Shown: positions 16,303 to 27,900 of the stretch, piece by piece | Numbering within the stretch: position 1 is the stretch's first letter | Layout: every line of letters starts with the position of its first letter | Assembly (NCBI GenBank): GCA_950295325.1 | Contig: OX485803.1 | Coordinates: forward strand, 25,482,001-25,546,000 | From: Polytrichum commune | Lineage: Eukaryota > Streptophyta > Polytrichopsida > Polytrichales > Polytrichaceae | Length of the DNA stretch: 64,000 bases | Direction of reading: 5' to 3' | Notes under the pieces: generated by a model | Told to the model about the DNA's origin: nothing | Seen by the model: the letters and a program-made list of their open reading frames with translations, nothing else | Database searches by the model: none | Translations under genes and position numbers: made by a program

Positions 16303-19256
16303 ATGGCGACCGATCGGAAAGTTGTGATAGCAGTGGACGAGACAGAGGTGTCCGCGTACGCCTTCACCTGGGCGCTACACAATCTATTAAAGAAGACAGA
16401 CAAAGTTGTGGTGCTCACGGCCACTCCATTCGTCTCTTTAGACTTTCCTTCTGCAGACATAGCTTCTGGTAAGTTCTTCCTTCTTTCTCTGCCATTGCTT
16501 TGTACATATGTGTTTGAAGGATCCATTCATTTCTTAAGCTTTGGATATCGATACTTCTCAAGAAGCTCCCCAGTGGTAATTGTACACGTTTGCTGAAACG
16601 AAGTGCAATGCCTTTCGCTCCAAAGGAGTCATTGTAGCGGAGGAAGATTTATAACTCTGTACACATAGTACTTCACTTACATGTTGCAAAGAATATTTTT
16701 ATGTGAGCCGTAATTTGTCACGTGAGCTGAAACTTTAAGTATTCTGATTCTCTGGTTTGGGAGATTGTAAAAGTTTCATAGATCATTGTGTTGTGTTAAG
16801 AAATTAGAGTAGAAATATGCTGACTGTTGCACATACGAATTTTAACAGAGGCTTTTATCACTACAAAGGCCACTCGACCTTCGCTTATATACATTAGCGA
16901 GCTTTATCAAATGATCGTAAACGGACAATGCCAGAGGATTGAAATTTAAAATATTATTCTTGAAATTTGCGGATGTAAGTATAATAAATGTGAAAGAAAG
17001 GGGGTTTGATTGGGATGAGTCTTGTGGTCTGATACTGAATTGTTCCTGATATACAGAGTATGGGACTACTGCAATCCCGTCGCAACAAGATACTGAAGAA
17101 CAAGAGAAAGCCGTTGTGAACAATGGGAAGGAACTAATTGCAAAGTTTTGCAGTCAATGTGCACAATCTGAGGTGAGCCAATGAATTTGCTGCTCATGTC
17201 CTCAATACATTGGTGATTTAACCCTGTTGCACACTCGCAGTGACATTATTTTCCTACATTATGAAATGGACATACTGGTGATATCAACACTCAAATAAAA
17301 TTTGCACAATTCTGAAGCTGTGAGATGTTTGGTTCCCGTGATCATGAGAAGGCCCCTTTTGTTGCGTAGGTTTTCTTTCATGATATTTGTTCCAAGAATG
17401 AATGTACCTCGAGTATTTGTGGAACGAGTTGGGGTTTGTGTATGTTATGCTGAATAAGGTGTCCGGTACAGATTGCTTGTGCAGGAGAGGTTGTAAAAGG
17501 CGATGCTGGCACTTGGATTGTTGATGAAGGAAACCGTCTCAGTGCTGATATAATCGTTGTTGGAAGCCGTGGTGGTGGAGTTCTGAAACGGTGACCTCTT
17601 TAATGATCTTCACTGCACGTTGTGCTTTTGCTGTACTTTTTGGGATTATTGAATCTACTTGGCCACAATGTCAGACTTATGTTCTTTATATGTGTAATAT
17701 CAGAATGATCATAGGGAGTCACCCTATGACCTTCATTTGCAATTTGTGTGTTTGTTATAATTATTGGGATTACTCTATCTACTACCCCCACTCATGTTAG
17801 TCTTATGTTCTTTATATGTGTAATATCAGAATGATCATGGGGAGTAAGAGTGACTACGTCCTGCACAATGCTGCATGTCCAGTGGCAATCATTCGCCACG
17901 AAGAAGAGGCCCTCCAAGTTCACGATCCACTGAGTTCTTCTGGAGGGAGTCGGAAGATTGTTATTGCTGTAGATGACTCACGAGAGGTATTTTCAGAAAT
18001 TCTGTAAAAATTGATTGAAGTTCTGTGCAGAAATACTGGAGGGTATCTAAAAGATTTATAGTGATCCATATGTTGCTCTGTACAGCTTCCCTATATATCA
18101 AATTCCTTCTGAGGCAAAGACTAGTGGAAAGGATTTCCAGAATAAGGCTGCAACCATTTTGATTGAACTGCATCTATTCTAACTAGTAATGGTTGTTTTT
18201 GCAGGCAGTGTATGCTTTCAAATGGGCACTAGCACAGTTTGTCAGAGAGGGAGACCACGTAATTATCTACCATGTGCATCAGTCTGTATCAGCACCAGTG
18301 AGCGCAATGGGTACTGGTATGTATCTCTATGTATTGCATACTTGTCATTGGCGATATTATATTCAATGGAATTGACGTTGGCAACAGATGGTCTAAATAT
18401 TTCTACTGTTACCAAAAGTTTTTTGTGATTGTTTGTCTACTTCCCAATATCTTGTCCTGACTATACCTCTTGATTGTTTTCAGGAAATTTTGGAATCGAG
18501 GAAGTTTATGTTCCTACGGAAATCATGGGACAGACAGAGGTGGAGTCTTTGAATGAAAGTGAGAAGATGGTTGAGAGGTTCATGAGCTATGTCAAGAAAG
18601 AGAGCAAGGTACCCATTTTCTCGTGTGGTAATTTTCATGATATAATTCAAACTAATAGACGAGTCTCTATGAACAAGTTTATGTTGTATGAGAATAATCA
18701 TCTCCTATGTGAAATAGTGTTGAAAAACATCAACTTTGGCAATTTGAAAGTAGTATATCTTGGCTTTCTAGTTTGAAGTATTATTGCTTTTAAATGTGTC
18801 CGATTGTCTTACAGATTACGTGCGAGGGAATGGTGGTGACTGGTCAAGCTGAAACCAAGGTTATTGAAGGTTTAACCAACCTTCATGCAGATGCAGTTAT
18901 CATTGGTACCCATGATCGCAACACATTGTCTAGGTATGCTTCCATCTATCCTTACAATCGACCAAGATAATGATTTGCTAAGAGTAACTGAAATCAACAA
19001 GATGACAAGATTACTTGCAAGTTTTTGGTGTTGAAGATCTTATAATCACTATGCTAGTTACTCATGACTATGGATGATATACAAATTTGTGACTATATTT
19101 CTCACTTCCTTATGTTGTGCATTTGACAGGAGTATCCTCAGCAGCGTCACAGATTATCTCGCACACAACAGCCCATGTCCTTTGATTGTTGTGAAATTGC
19201 CCAAGGAGCCCACAGCTGCTGAAGTGGAAGCTGCAAAGCATGCACATGATACCTGA
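16303..19256 (+). CDS. Tandem universal stress protein with two USP domains
   Basis: This is a soluble protein of the UspA fold, usually nucleotide-binding and stress-related. Exons: 16303-16468, 17057-17172, 17472-17590, 17830-17986, 18205-18316, 18484-18608, 18815-18933, 19130-19256. They sum to 1041 nt (346 aa), with phase consistent at all seven GT...AG introns. Domain 1 (about 5-155) starts RKVVIAVDETEVSAYAF and has the full ATP-loop pattern G125-x2-G128-x9-G138-S139. Domain 2 (about 175-335) starts RKIVIAVDDSREAVYAF, but its loop reads G296-x2-D299-x9-S309-S310, so two glycines are lost. Exon phases repeat between the domains (1,0,2 then 1,0,2), and exons 3 and 7 are both 119 nt, pointing to internal gene duplication. 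The exon 4 start was chosen at TATCAG/A because it restores RMIMGSKSDYVLHNA in frame. Most plant USPs have a single domain of about 160-200 aa. Confidence 0.92.
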
Positions 19257-20362
19257 TTGTACAAATCATTGATATACATTTGGGGGTTATAGTTGCTTAG
19301 ATAACAACGAAGTGTAAATAAAAAGTAGGTGTTGTGTGTTCTGAATAATATGTTCAGAACAATGATCAAATGAAATGAAATTGCCAAATATTGGAATGGC
19401 AATTTTATGAATCACTTGTGAAAATCGAGGGTTATTGAGTGTAGGTTCTTGACACTTCGCAATATTGTAAATGATTAATCTCTCCAAACAATTTGTGTTT
19501 GCTTTTTGTGCACACTTTATGATTTCGTACTGGAAATAATGAATTTTTTTTCCGTAGAGAGACACACTGGCGACACTCATTGGAGTGACGAAGCCACAAT
19601 TGGATGATCATGTAATGCTTTATCCGAATTTGTCCATATTCATCCAAAAGTTAGGATATTATCCACTTTTACAATTGTTAAAGTTTTTTTTGGCAATTCC
19701 ATCCACGAGAAACATGGAAATGCTGCAGAATATTCTATATTCCAATGTTTGAAATCGCAAGTTTACCGATAAATCGCCAAATTTAGTATCACTGACTGGA
19801 AATGGTGATATTTGTGTTGTTAAAAGGTTTATGTAGTGCCATTGTCATAAACTTGTCACTTAAGTATGATTAATATCATATACAATTCCCTTAATATAGA
19901 AACTGAAGTGGATATAGTTCCCCTTTATATGTGTATGCTATTGAAATCTAACATTTTCGCCTAAATAGATATGCAATTGATATAGTAATGTGCGAGGGTT
20001 CCCAAATTACTTCTTAAAGTGGGAGTACACATTCAACTTTAACCAAGGATGGAATCTTAAGGACATCCAAACTCATGTTTTTGTATCTCCTCGCTTAATT
20101 AGGGTTTATTGTGACTAAAAGTGGAGGTTTATAAAAATAGATCATATATATATTCTCAATTAAGCATAGAAGGCCTCAAAAATAAGTAAAAGTAGTCTAT
20201 TTTGAGACCAATCTATTCATAGCTATATTCACCCCTAATTGAGCAAGGTAAGAAGAAAAAAAGGTTTGGATCCCAGAGATCCTTCCTTTGTTGTTTGTGA
20301 CAATTACAGACCTGGACCTATCGTGTTGAAGTTGAAGTTGCAAATTATGAGATGAATTCCTG
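19257..20362. other. Intergenic DNA between USP and PHD genes
   Basis: AT-rich, presumably holding the USP 3' UTR (AATAAA-like AAATAAAAAG at 19315) and the PHD promoter. No repeat family was recognised. Confidence 0.4.
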
Positions 20363-20761
20363 ATGGTAACTAACATGAAAAAAGATGGAAATTTCTCAGC
20401 TCGAATACATCATCAACCAGAGTCCAATGGGCATATGAGGAATCTGCGACCTAATAGAACTCTGGAGAAACACAAGAAGATAGCTCAAGAACTACAGCTT
20501 GAAGTGGTGAAGCATTACTCCAACATCATCTTAACAACACCAACAGTTGAGTTGATTCGAAAGACGAGTTGTGTGGTGTGTTGGGACGACAATGATCATA
20601 GTCCAATGGTTGTATGTGATGGTTGTGAGCTTGGATTCCACAAATTATGCTACACCAATCCATTAGTTCTTAGAGATGACGATATTTTTTGTTCCATGTG
20701 TGTCAAGAGAGAAAAGCTTGGTGAGAAAACATTGGGACCATCTTACTTCAAGGTGAAGTGA
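20363..20761 (+). CDS. Small PHD-finger protein
   Basis: A 132-residue intronless frame. The C-terminal half is a complete Cys4-His-Cys3 PHD zinc finger: C70-x2-C73, C85-x2-C88, H93-x2-C96, C110-x2-C113. It includes the VCDGCELGFHKLCY core and a hydrophobic residue (F109) just before the last Cys pair. PHD fingers usually read histone H3 tails in the nucleus. The N-terminal half is basic (RPNRTLEKHKKIAQ) and has no domain I recognise. It is short for a PHD protein, which usually carries further domains. It could be a genuine small reader, a retrocopy or a broken piece of a larger gene; the absence of introns beside intron-rich neighbours favours a retro-derived or truncated origin. No coding extension was found up- or downstream. 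A second ATG lies 12 nt (four codons) into the frame. Confidence 0.7.
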   Translation: MVTNMKKDGNFSARIHHQPESNGHMRNLRPNRTLEKHKKIAQELQLEVVKHYSNIILTTPTVELIRKTSCVVCWDDNDHSPMVVCDGCELGFHKLCYTNPLVLRDDDIFCSMCVKREKLGEKTLGPSYFKVK

Positions 20762-21044
20762 AAATCACTTTGCCTATGCTTACGCATCTCCAAGTTACAA
20801 AAAAAAACATGGCAGGACTAAGACATGTCACGTATCGAAACCGTCCAAGAAAGCTGGAATACAATGGATTTCTTGTATTTGAATGTATTATATTGATGCA
20901 CTGTAGGGACAGTGTCTCATATACCTTGAATTTTTATTTGTAACAGTTAAATGCATGGCATGAAGTGTAGTATGAGTTATTCTGTCTAAAGTATGACATG
21001 AGTTGTTGATGCTTATTCAAGGAACTACATGCTCTATTGCACTT

Positions 21045-21425
21045 AAGGTAGATGGGTCTTAAAACGGCTACTTTTTCCAACTAGCCCACTTCTCCTTAGA
21101 TATGAAAACACACGATTAGTACAAGATGGTTTAGCATATGCAAATCGAGGGCGTAGACATTTTCCTCATAATTTGCGGAGCACATATGAATATCTTATTC
21201 ATTACCAAAATGAAGATTTTTGCGGTCATTACATGATCATATAGGTCCCCTAGAATATGTTGGTTGTTGAATCTAAAATGGTTATCATATTTTGGGCACA
21301 CAATCCAATCTCTTTTAAACACACGTCTTTTTGGTATCTGTTCTTGGAGCTACACCAATCAACATACCACTTGAATATAGATGTCATAATAAAATAAAAT
21401 AACCAAATAAGGGTTGTCTACTTTA
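21045..21425 (+). mobile_element. MITE family C, full copy
   Basis: It begins AAGGTAGATGGGTCTTAAAA and ends GGGTTGTCTACTTTATA, the imperfect inverted terminus. The interior shows the family hallmarks 'CCACTTCTCCTTAGATATGA', 'GCAAATCGAGGGCGTAG', 'CCTCATAATTTG' and 'CACAATCCAATCTCTTTTAA'. Confidence 0.8.
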
Positions 21426-21911
21426 TATGCCATGAATCAAGACTCTTAACACAATTCATCCACAAAATAATGCTCAATGAAAAGGTGAAGGTGACAGGGT
21501 GAAGAAGATAGTGTCCGAAGATCATGAATCCAAAGATTGTGACTGACAAATGTGCGTGGTTCTGACAAAAGTCTAGAATCAGAGTATCAAAGTTATCATT
21601 GCAGAAGGCATGATTTTTTTTAGTGCACCCAAATAAAATTGCAGAAGTTGATCTCCCTATATAGATGGTTCTAGATAGCATTAGTGCTCCAACTTTTTAC
21701 CCTAACCTGGAGTTCTACAATTTGACATGACACATAAAACAAGGCTGTGATAGCACAAACTCTGCCATGCCTCAGAACACCTAAGCTTGTATGACCTGGA
21801 TATAAACCACATTGCTTTGACATATACCAGTGTTTAGTAAGGACCTCTTTGAACAGCACTTGCTATTTGCTGACTCCTATAGATGGTCAACAACCCCGGA
21901 AGTGTAAATAA

Positions 21912-24900
21912 TCACAACCGGCTTTGCGATTGATTTGCCCTTATGAAGGGTGAAGCTCCTGATGTAGATCTTTGAGCCAGGTGACCCAGTGCTAGATTCC
22001 GAACACTGTCTTTTTTTACTTTGCCTGAAGAGGTCGTTGGAAATGGTTCACTACTAACTAGAACTATCCTTGGTACCTTATACCTGCACACAGAAAACAA
22101 CACACTCTACCAACGTAAGGATTCACTGATACTTCTGTCACAGTGAGTTGTGGCGTATTTCATAGGTGACAATGATGCTTCATCTATAATTCTGTGGTTA
22201 CAAAATTAAAACAGGCCTAGGATTGTTGACGTACATCAATTTATAGGTCCAGCCCTTCAAGATCAACAATTGCATCATGAACACTCTACTTTCTCTGCAT
22301 CCTTGACATAATTATTGCCAAATACCAAGGTTTGAGCATTGCACCTTGAGAGTCCAAGCTGCTGGCAATGGATTCTCAGTTCGATTTCCGAGACAACATG
22401 GTTGTCTCTATAATCCTCCAATTGAATCTGGTTAGAGGCCCCCGATACACTGAGGCTCCCTTCATACTTGTCTTCCCATTGCCAATTGTCTCGTAGGCGC
22501 ACGACAGCAACCACCGTCTCACCCAAGCGCTCATCAGGAATGCCCACAACAGCCACTGCCACGATTCCTGGATGCTTCAGAAACACATTCTCTACCTGCA
22601 CGTAGAAAAATAATTGAGAGGCTTTCAGACAATAGAAACTAACACAGTACAAAGTCAGTAGCCAGAATATGATTCAAGCTACTCCCTCCAGAACCCAAGT
22701 CCAGAGTGATCAACTAATGTGGAAATTTCAATCCCCTCTATTAGTTGATAGTGTTACATTCCATCTGATCATTGGTTGCTCTCAGTCCGAAATGGCCCAA
22801 GACAGAAACACCTTACGTTATCAAGTAAAGTTTTATTGCCAATTTTCTACATATTATCTTGGTTTGGATATTGTAAACTTGTTGAGAATTTCCACCATTA
22901 ATTGGTGACTAGTGTGAGACTCCAACAGTGCAACTAACGCCCCTTACACTAGAGCTTGAGTTTGAGAGCTCGAACTTGCAATTTTCAGGAGTTTGTTACT
23001 TGGAGTAGAGAAGCTGTCATTTAAAGCTCAAACCAATGAGAGCTCAACCCGTTTATAAGCTCTCCATAATCTGAGGAAGCATGAAGTGAGATATGAAGGG
23101 GGAAATGGTACTAGAGAAAGATGCAATCATGACAAGCCAATGAATACTTGAAAGCCCGTTGACTTGGGGCCCAGAAAATGACAGCTCAAACTCTCAACAT
23201 TCCTAAGCTACCTCATGGAGGTAGCTTAAGATTTTGACTGAGAGCTTGTCGTACAAGTCATTCCACATGGGATCCATCAAGACGCCATCTATGCATTGTA
23301 AGCCCGGCAAGAAGTTCAAGCTCTCAAGTTGAAAGCTCAAGTGGATTTGAGTGAACAAGCATGTGTAAGAGGCTCCTTTCTACGAGCTCTCAATCCCTCC
23401 AGTGTAAAGGGGGCCTGTTCTCATATATAGGGACCTACCTCAGAAGCATAAACATTTTCACCACCACTTTTGATGACATCCTTGTAACGGCCCAGCAGCC
23501 AAAGGCGTCCAACTTCATCAATCCATCCAACATCACCAGTATCAAGCCACCCATCTTCGCTCAAAACTGCAGCTGTCTCCTTTGGACGGCCCCAATACTG
23601 TTGCATAACATGTGGACCTCGAGTCAGTACACTTCCTTCTCTGAATAATACACCTTTGATGTCCACATTCTCCCCTGTGTCTGCCAAGCTTTGTTCCTTG
23701 ACCTTTATTTTCAGCTCAATATGTGGTGCAGGTCGACCCACACAAATGCCACCAAGTTGACCAGATGAATCCTGGTCATCTATGGGGATGAAAGACATGG
23801 ATGAACATGCCTCCGTCATACCTGCTCCATGAGAAGGTAATGGTATCAGAATCTTGAGGATGAGAGGATATGGAAATGAAATACTGGAATGTGTCCAACT
23901 TAACCAGGACAATTTTAGAAGTTTGTCTCGTAGATGGAGACAAAGAGGACCAACTCAGATCAACAAAATACATGAAGTGATTCATTAATCTCTACATGCA
24001 CAGACAGACTATATATGAAAATCGAGTGATTACACAAGTAATGTTGCTTCAGGGTTATGACTTGAGCCCATGCTCATACACAGAGTGTCAACAATGACAA
24101 TTATCACCCATGCATCCCCATGTACCACAATCTTCCCAAGATCCAACAAATGATCTACTACAAGAAAAATGGTTGCATATGGTTCACCAAGAATTTAAAT
24201 ACACACTCGACAGTGCAGGCTAAGAATACAGGAAAATGTATACCAGAACAACCAACCCCAAAGAGTGGAAGATGCTCACCATATGCAGACAAAATTGCTG
24301 CTTTTGGGAAGAGCTTCTTGGTTGAATCCAAGAGCTGTGCAGGAATCCCACCCGCTCCATTTAGTAATGTTTTTACACTTGGAAATGAATGCTGCTCCCT
24401 GAATACCCTCTACCAGTTCTCCCTATCAAATTCTGTTGTGTAGCATCTCATTACCATCACTTGACTCAGGATGGAAGATTTATGAAGTATGTTGATTGCA
24501 AATATCTATTAGGACAGACCTTTTTCTAGGCTCAAAAATGTGTTGAAAGAGATGATAATATCAAAAAGCTATGGGCCAGTACATTGTATTTGAATGGTTC
24601 TGTTATGTTAGATTTGTAGTCCATTTACATAACTCAAGAACGCCCCCACCCAATAGTCTAGTCACAAAAATCTGAAGTAGAGATCTATGATAGACATCGG
24701 TTTTGATGAATGTTAAGTCATTCCTGTGGACATACTATTTCAGAGGACAGTAAATATGCAGTAAGTCAGAGCTCTCTGGTTGTAGCACCACATCTAAATT
24801 CCGTTTTATGTCATTCTTAGAATTTCAGTCCTTTAGATCACATGGCTCGAGATTGAGGACTTAATTTATGAGATTTAAAGCTCGACATCCAGCATTTGCT

Positions 24901-27900
24901 TCAAAACCATACCTATTTGATGTTTTAGAAGCTGCAACCACATCTGCAAGCATTGCTGGGATAATAACCATGGAGGTCACACGATGTTCTTTAATTGCAT
25001 CAAACACCGCAACTGCCTGGAATTTGGGCAAAATGACATGCGAGGCTCCCACCATTATGTTGGCTAAAGCAGATGACAAAGAGCCTATATGGCAAAGTGG
25101 TAATATGTGCAAATAAACCTGCACCCGGAAAATTTGTGCCAGTCAAGAAATCTCAACCATCCAAGCATGTATCTTATCCTTGGTCAAAAGTTCAGATAAT
25201 GGCCGAACTAATATCCAAACAATGCAGAACTGTCAAGATAAACCGTCAAGAATGAAAGATACAAGGAATTATAAGACTTACATCAGATGAAGAGTAACCA
25301 ACTACTGCTAGTTTAGCTAAAGACTGGACAACAATAGCATTGTGACTGATAGCCACTCCCTTTGGGCTTCCTGTCGTACCTGCACAAAGACAACATTAAG
25401 AAGTGTTTATCAAAAATTCATATTTCATGCCAACTAACATACCAATCTCACAAATAAGGTGCAAAAAATGAAGAATCTGCACATTAGTTGATCAACTGCA
25501 CAAGTTATATTTTCCTGCTTGAGTAGACTCAGAACATGCAGTTTCAGCTTGACTGCATGACTTTCTATAGTGACTCTAGATTACCACAGAATATCACGTA
25601 CAGCCACAATTGATCAATTTGATATTTCATCAGAAGATATGTCCACATTCAGCAGATTGATCCCTGGTACAAAAGGAGAATAGAGCTATAAATTATATTG
25701 ACCGAATTTATCACAAACTCACTACCCTACACATTCTATTACCTGTTGACCTTGACACATTTTACTGTAACACGGACTCACCACTTGAACAAGAACAGCT
25801 TCAACACATTAAAAGTTGCCGTCTGAACACTTCATGCCAACTAGTTGGGTTATTGTACCTCCTCCACCCTATTGATTGGACATACTTCACAGTCTAGACC
25901 TCAACTTGACAGGCCGTCAACTGGAAAAAGAAAGGAGAAATTTACCGTAGCCCTAAGGTTGGCATGAAATGAAAAGTGGTCGAGTTTTACATCTTTGGAG
26001 CCACTTAGAGAAGGTTTAAGATCCAAAAATAATTATCATACCATCTCACAATAGGTAGGAGCTCCATGTCACTTACATAGTACTTTACATTTCATATAAA
26101 GACACAGAGGCTTGCTTTGTGGTCTTATTTTTAACTGGAAGGACTATCAAACTTAAAGACACTCATTTCTTCACAAACATAGTAAACTTGAAAGATAAAA
26201 AAGCCATATGCAATTCATTGAGAGTGTTGGTAAGAAACAAGATGTTTGACCACCTTGCATTTTGATTTATGTGCAAGTTCACCTGATGTGAAGCAAATTA
26301 AGGCAGTCATGTCAGGCGCCCATTTGAGATTCAACTGTGGATTCAAACTAGCCATCTTTACAACATTCTCTGCATCAACCATTGCTGCCCACAATCCTCA
26401 AGATTGAGCAATCTATAGAAGTAGGTGTGCAAGACACAGTGACAATGTACAAAGATAGGTGGCTGTCCGAGAGAATTGAAGCAAGTACATACCATGTCCA
26501 TCCCTCTCTTGGCACCCAAAGATCTACTTTGGCACCAGATATTTTATGCTCCATAAACATAACTGTCTTTCAAACGGAGCTACCAAGGATAAAAATTGGG
26601 GAAATTTGTCTAGAACAAGCACCAAAACCAACAGATAAATTTTTCAAAATCAAGAAAATTACAAATCCTATATTTGTACATCTGTAACAGTCTCTTAATC
26701 CCAAAGAATATTATATACTGAGACACATGTTGATGCCCAGATACTTGATCTCCCAAGCCAAGTTTCAACACATATGTGATTTCTTGAAAGTAAACCAACG
26801 ATAATTTTAGGGTGGTCCAATGACTGCCATGATCAAGCTACACCTCATAAATGAACGTTACAACTTACTCCCATCATCCATAGCAAAACCTTTAAGAGCC
26901 TACTGGGACTCACTGACAATTTCAGCTAACCAAGAAGGTTAACAGATACTCACAGGGAGGACAGTTCAATCCTGGACCAAGCAGAACCTGCAAACGAAGT
27001 GTCTGGCACCTGGTCAGAAGATCGGGCCATTGCTGTAGACAGTTTTGATCAACCACCAAAATAGTGGGGCCAATTTGCTTAATCGCTTCACATGCCTCTT
27101 CAATGCTCTGCAATCAAAAGGGAGTCAAACTCAGTGAGAACTTTTACGTGATAAAATCAAGATCATACCTGCGAAAGTGAATGACGATAGCCAGCCCACA
27201 ATGATAAGCCTCATAATAGAGTTATTCTTTAACTCAATGGGACTTTTTGTCAGGAGTTGGTCCCCTATGATTTTTTATTGGTTGTTTTGCATACAATATC
27301 AATAATATCTTTCCACGTGTGGTGCATGCTCAGAGGTAGTGTTCAAATTTGAATGAAGAGCAAAATATTTTGGTTCATTGAGGGACTAACTCATTTTAGC
27401 ACCTCTTGGCATGCCAAAATGAGTTTGACCCTCAATGAACCAATATAGAATGTTCTTCATTCTTCACACTACCTCCAAAATAACCGCAAACTTACCAAAC
27501 ATGGAAGGTATTGTATGCAAAACAACCAACTCCCAACCGAAAGTGAAGTTGAATTCGAGGATAACTCTAATGCTTTAGTTGAGACAGGTTCTTTATTCAT
27601 ACAATAACTTCAGAGGCACTGAGTCCTGCCTGAAGGCAAAAGCGTCATACATTTTTTAGAACCTATAACAAAGCATTGCATAAACTGAAGGTGGCAGTGG
27701 AGGCAATATGATCTATGGGAACATTTGAGTATGACACATACCCATCTGTAATTGAGTGGGGCAATTATTCCACCTGCACACGGGACTGCCAATAGCCACT
27801 CTAGATACCAATCACTGCAAAAACATCCCAAGTTGCTTGATTCCATAAGACACTTTGCGAAAAAGGCTTAAGTGTGTTTGAAAGGAAGTCCATACATGAC

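Noticed and set aside
17591-17800. 69-residue frame between USP exons 3 and 4
   Set aside because: It is intron sequence with a local duplication: the phrase CTTATGTTCTTTATATGTGT + AATATCAGAATGATCAT occurs at about 17680 and again at about 17807, just before the chosen exon 4 acceptor. The upstream copy could act as a decoy acceptor, but only the downstream one continues the domain.
24135-24200. CTACAAGAAAAATGG as a CACTA-type terminus in CoA-ligase intron 7
   Set aside because: The CACTA start is missing and no inverted partner was found.
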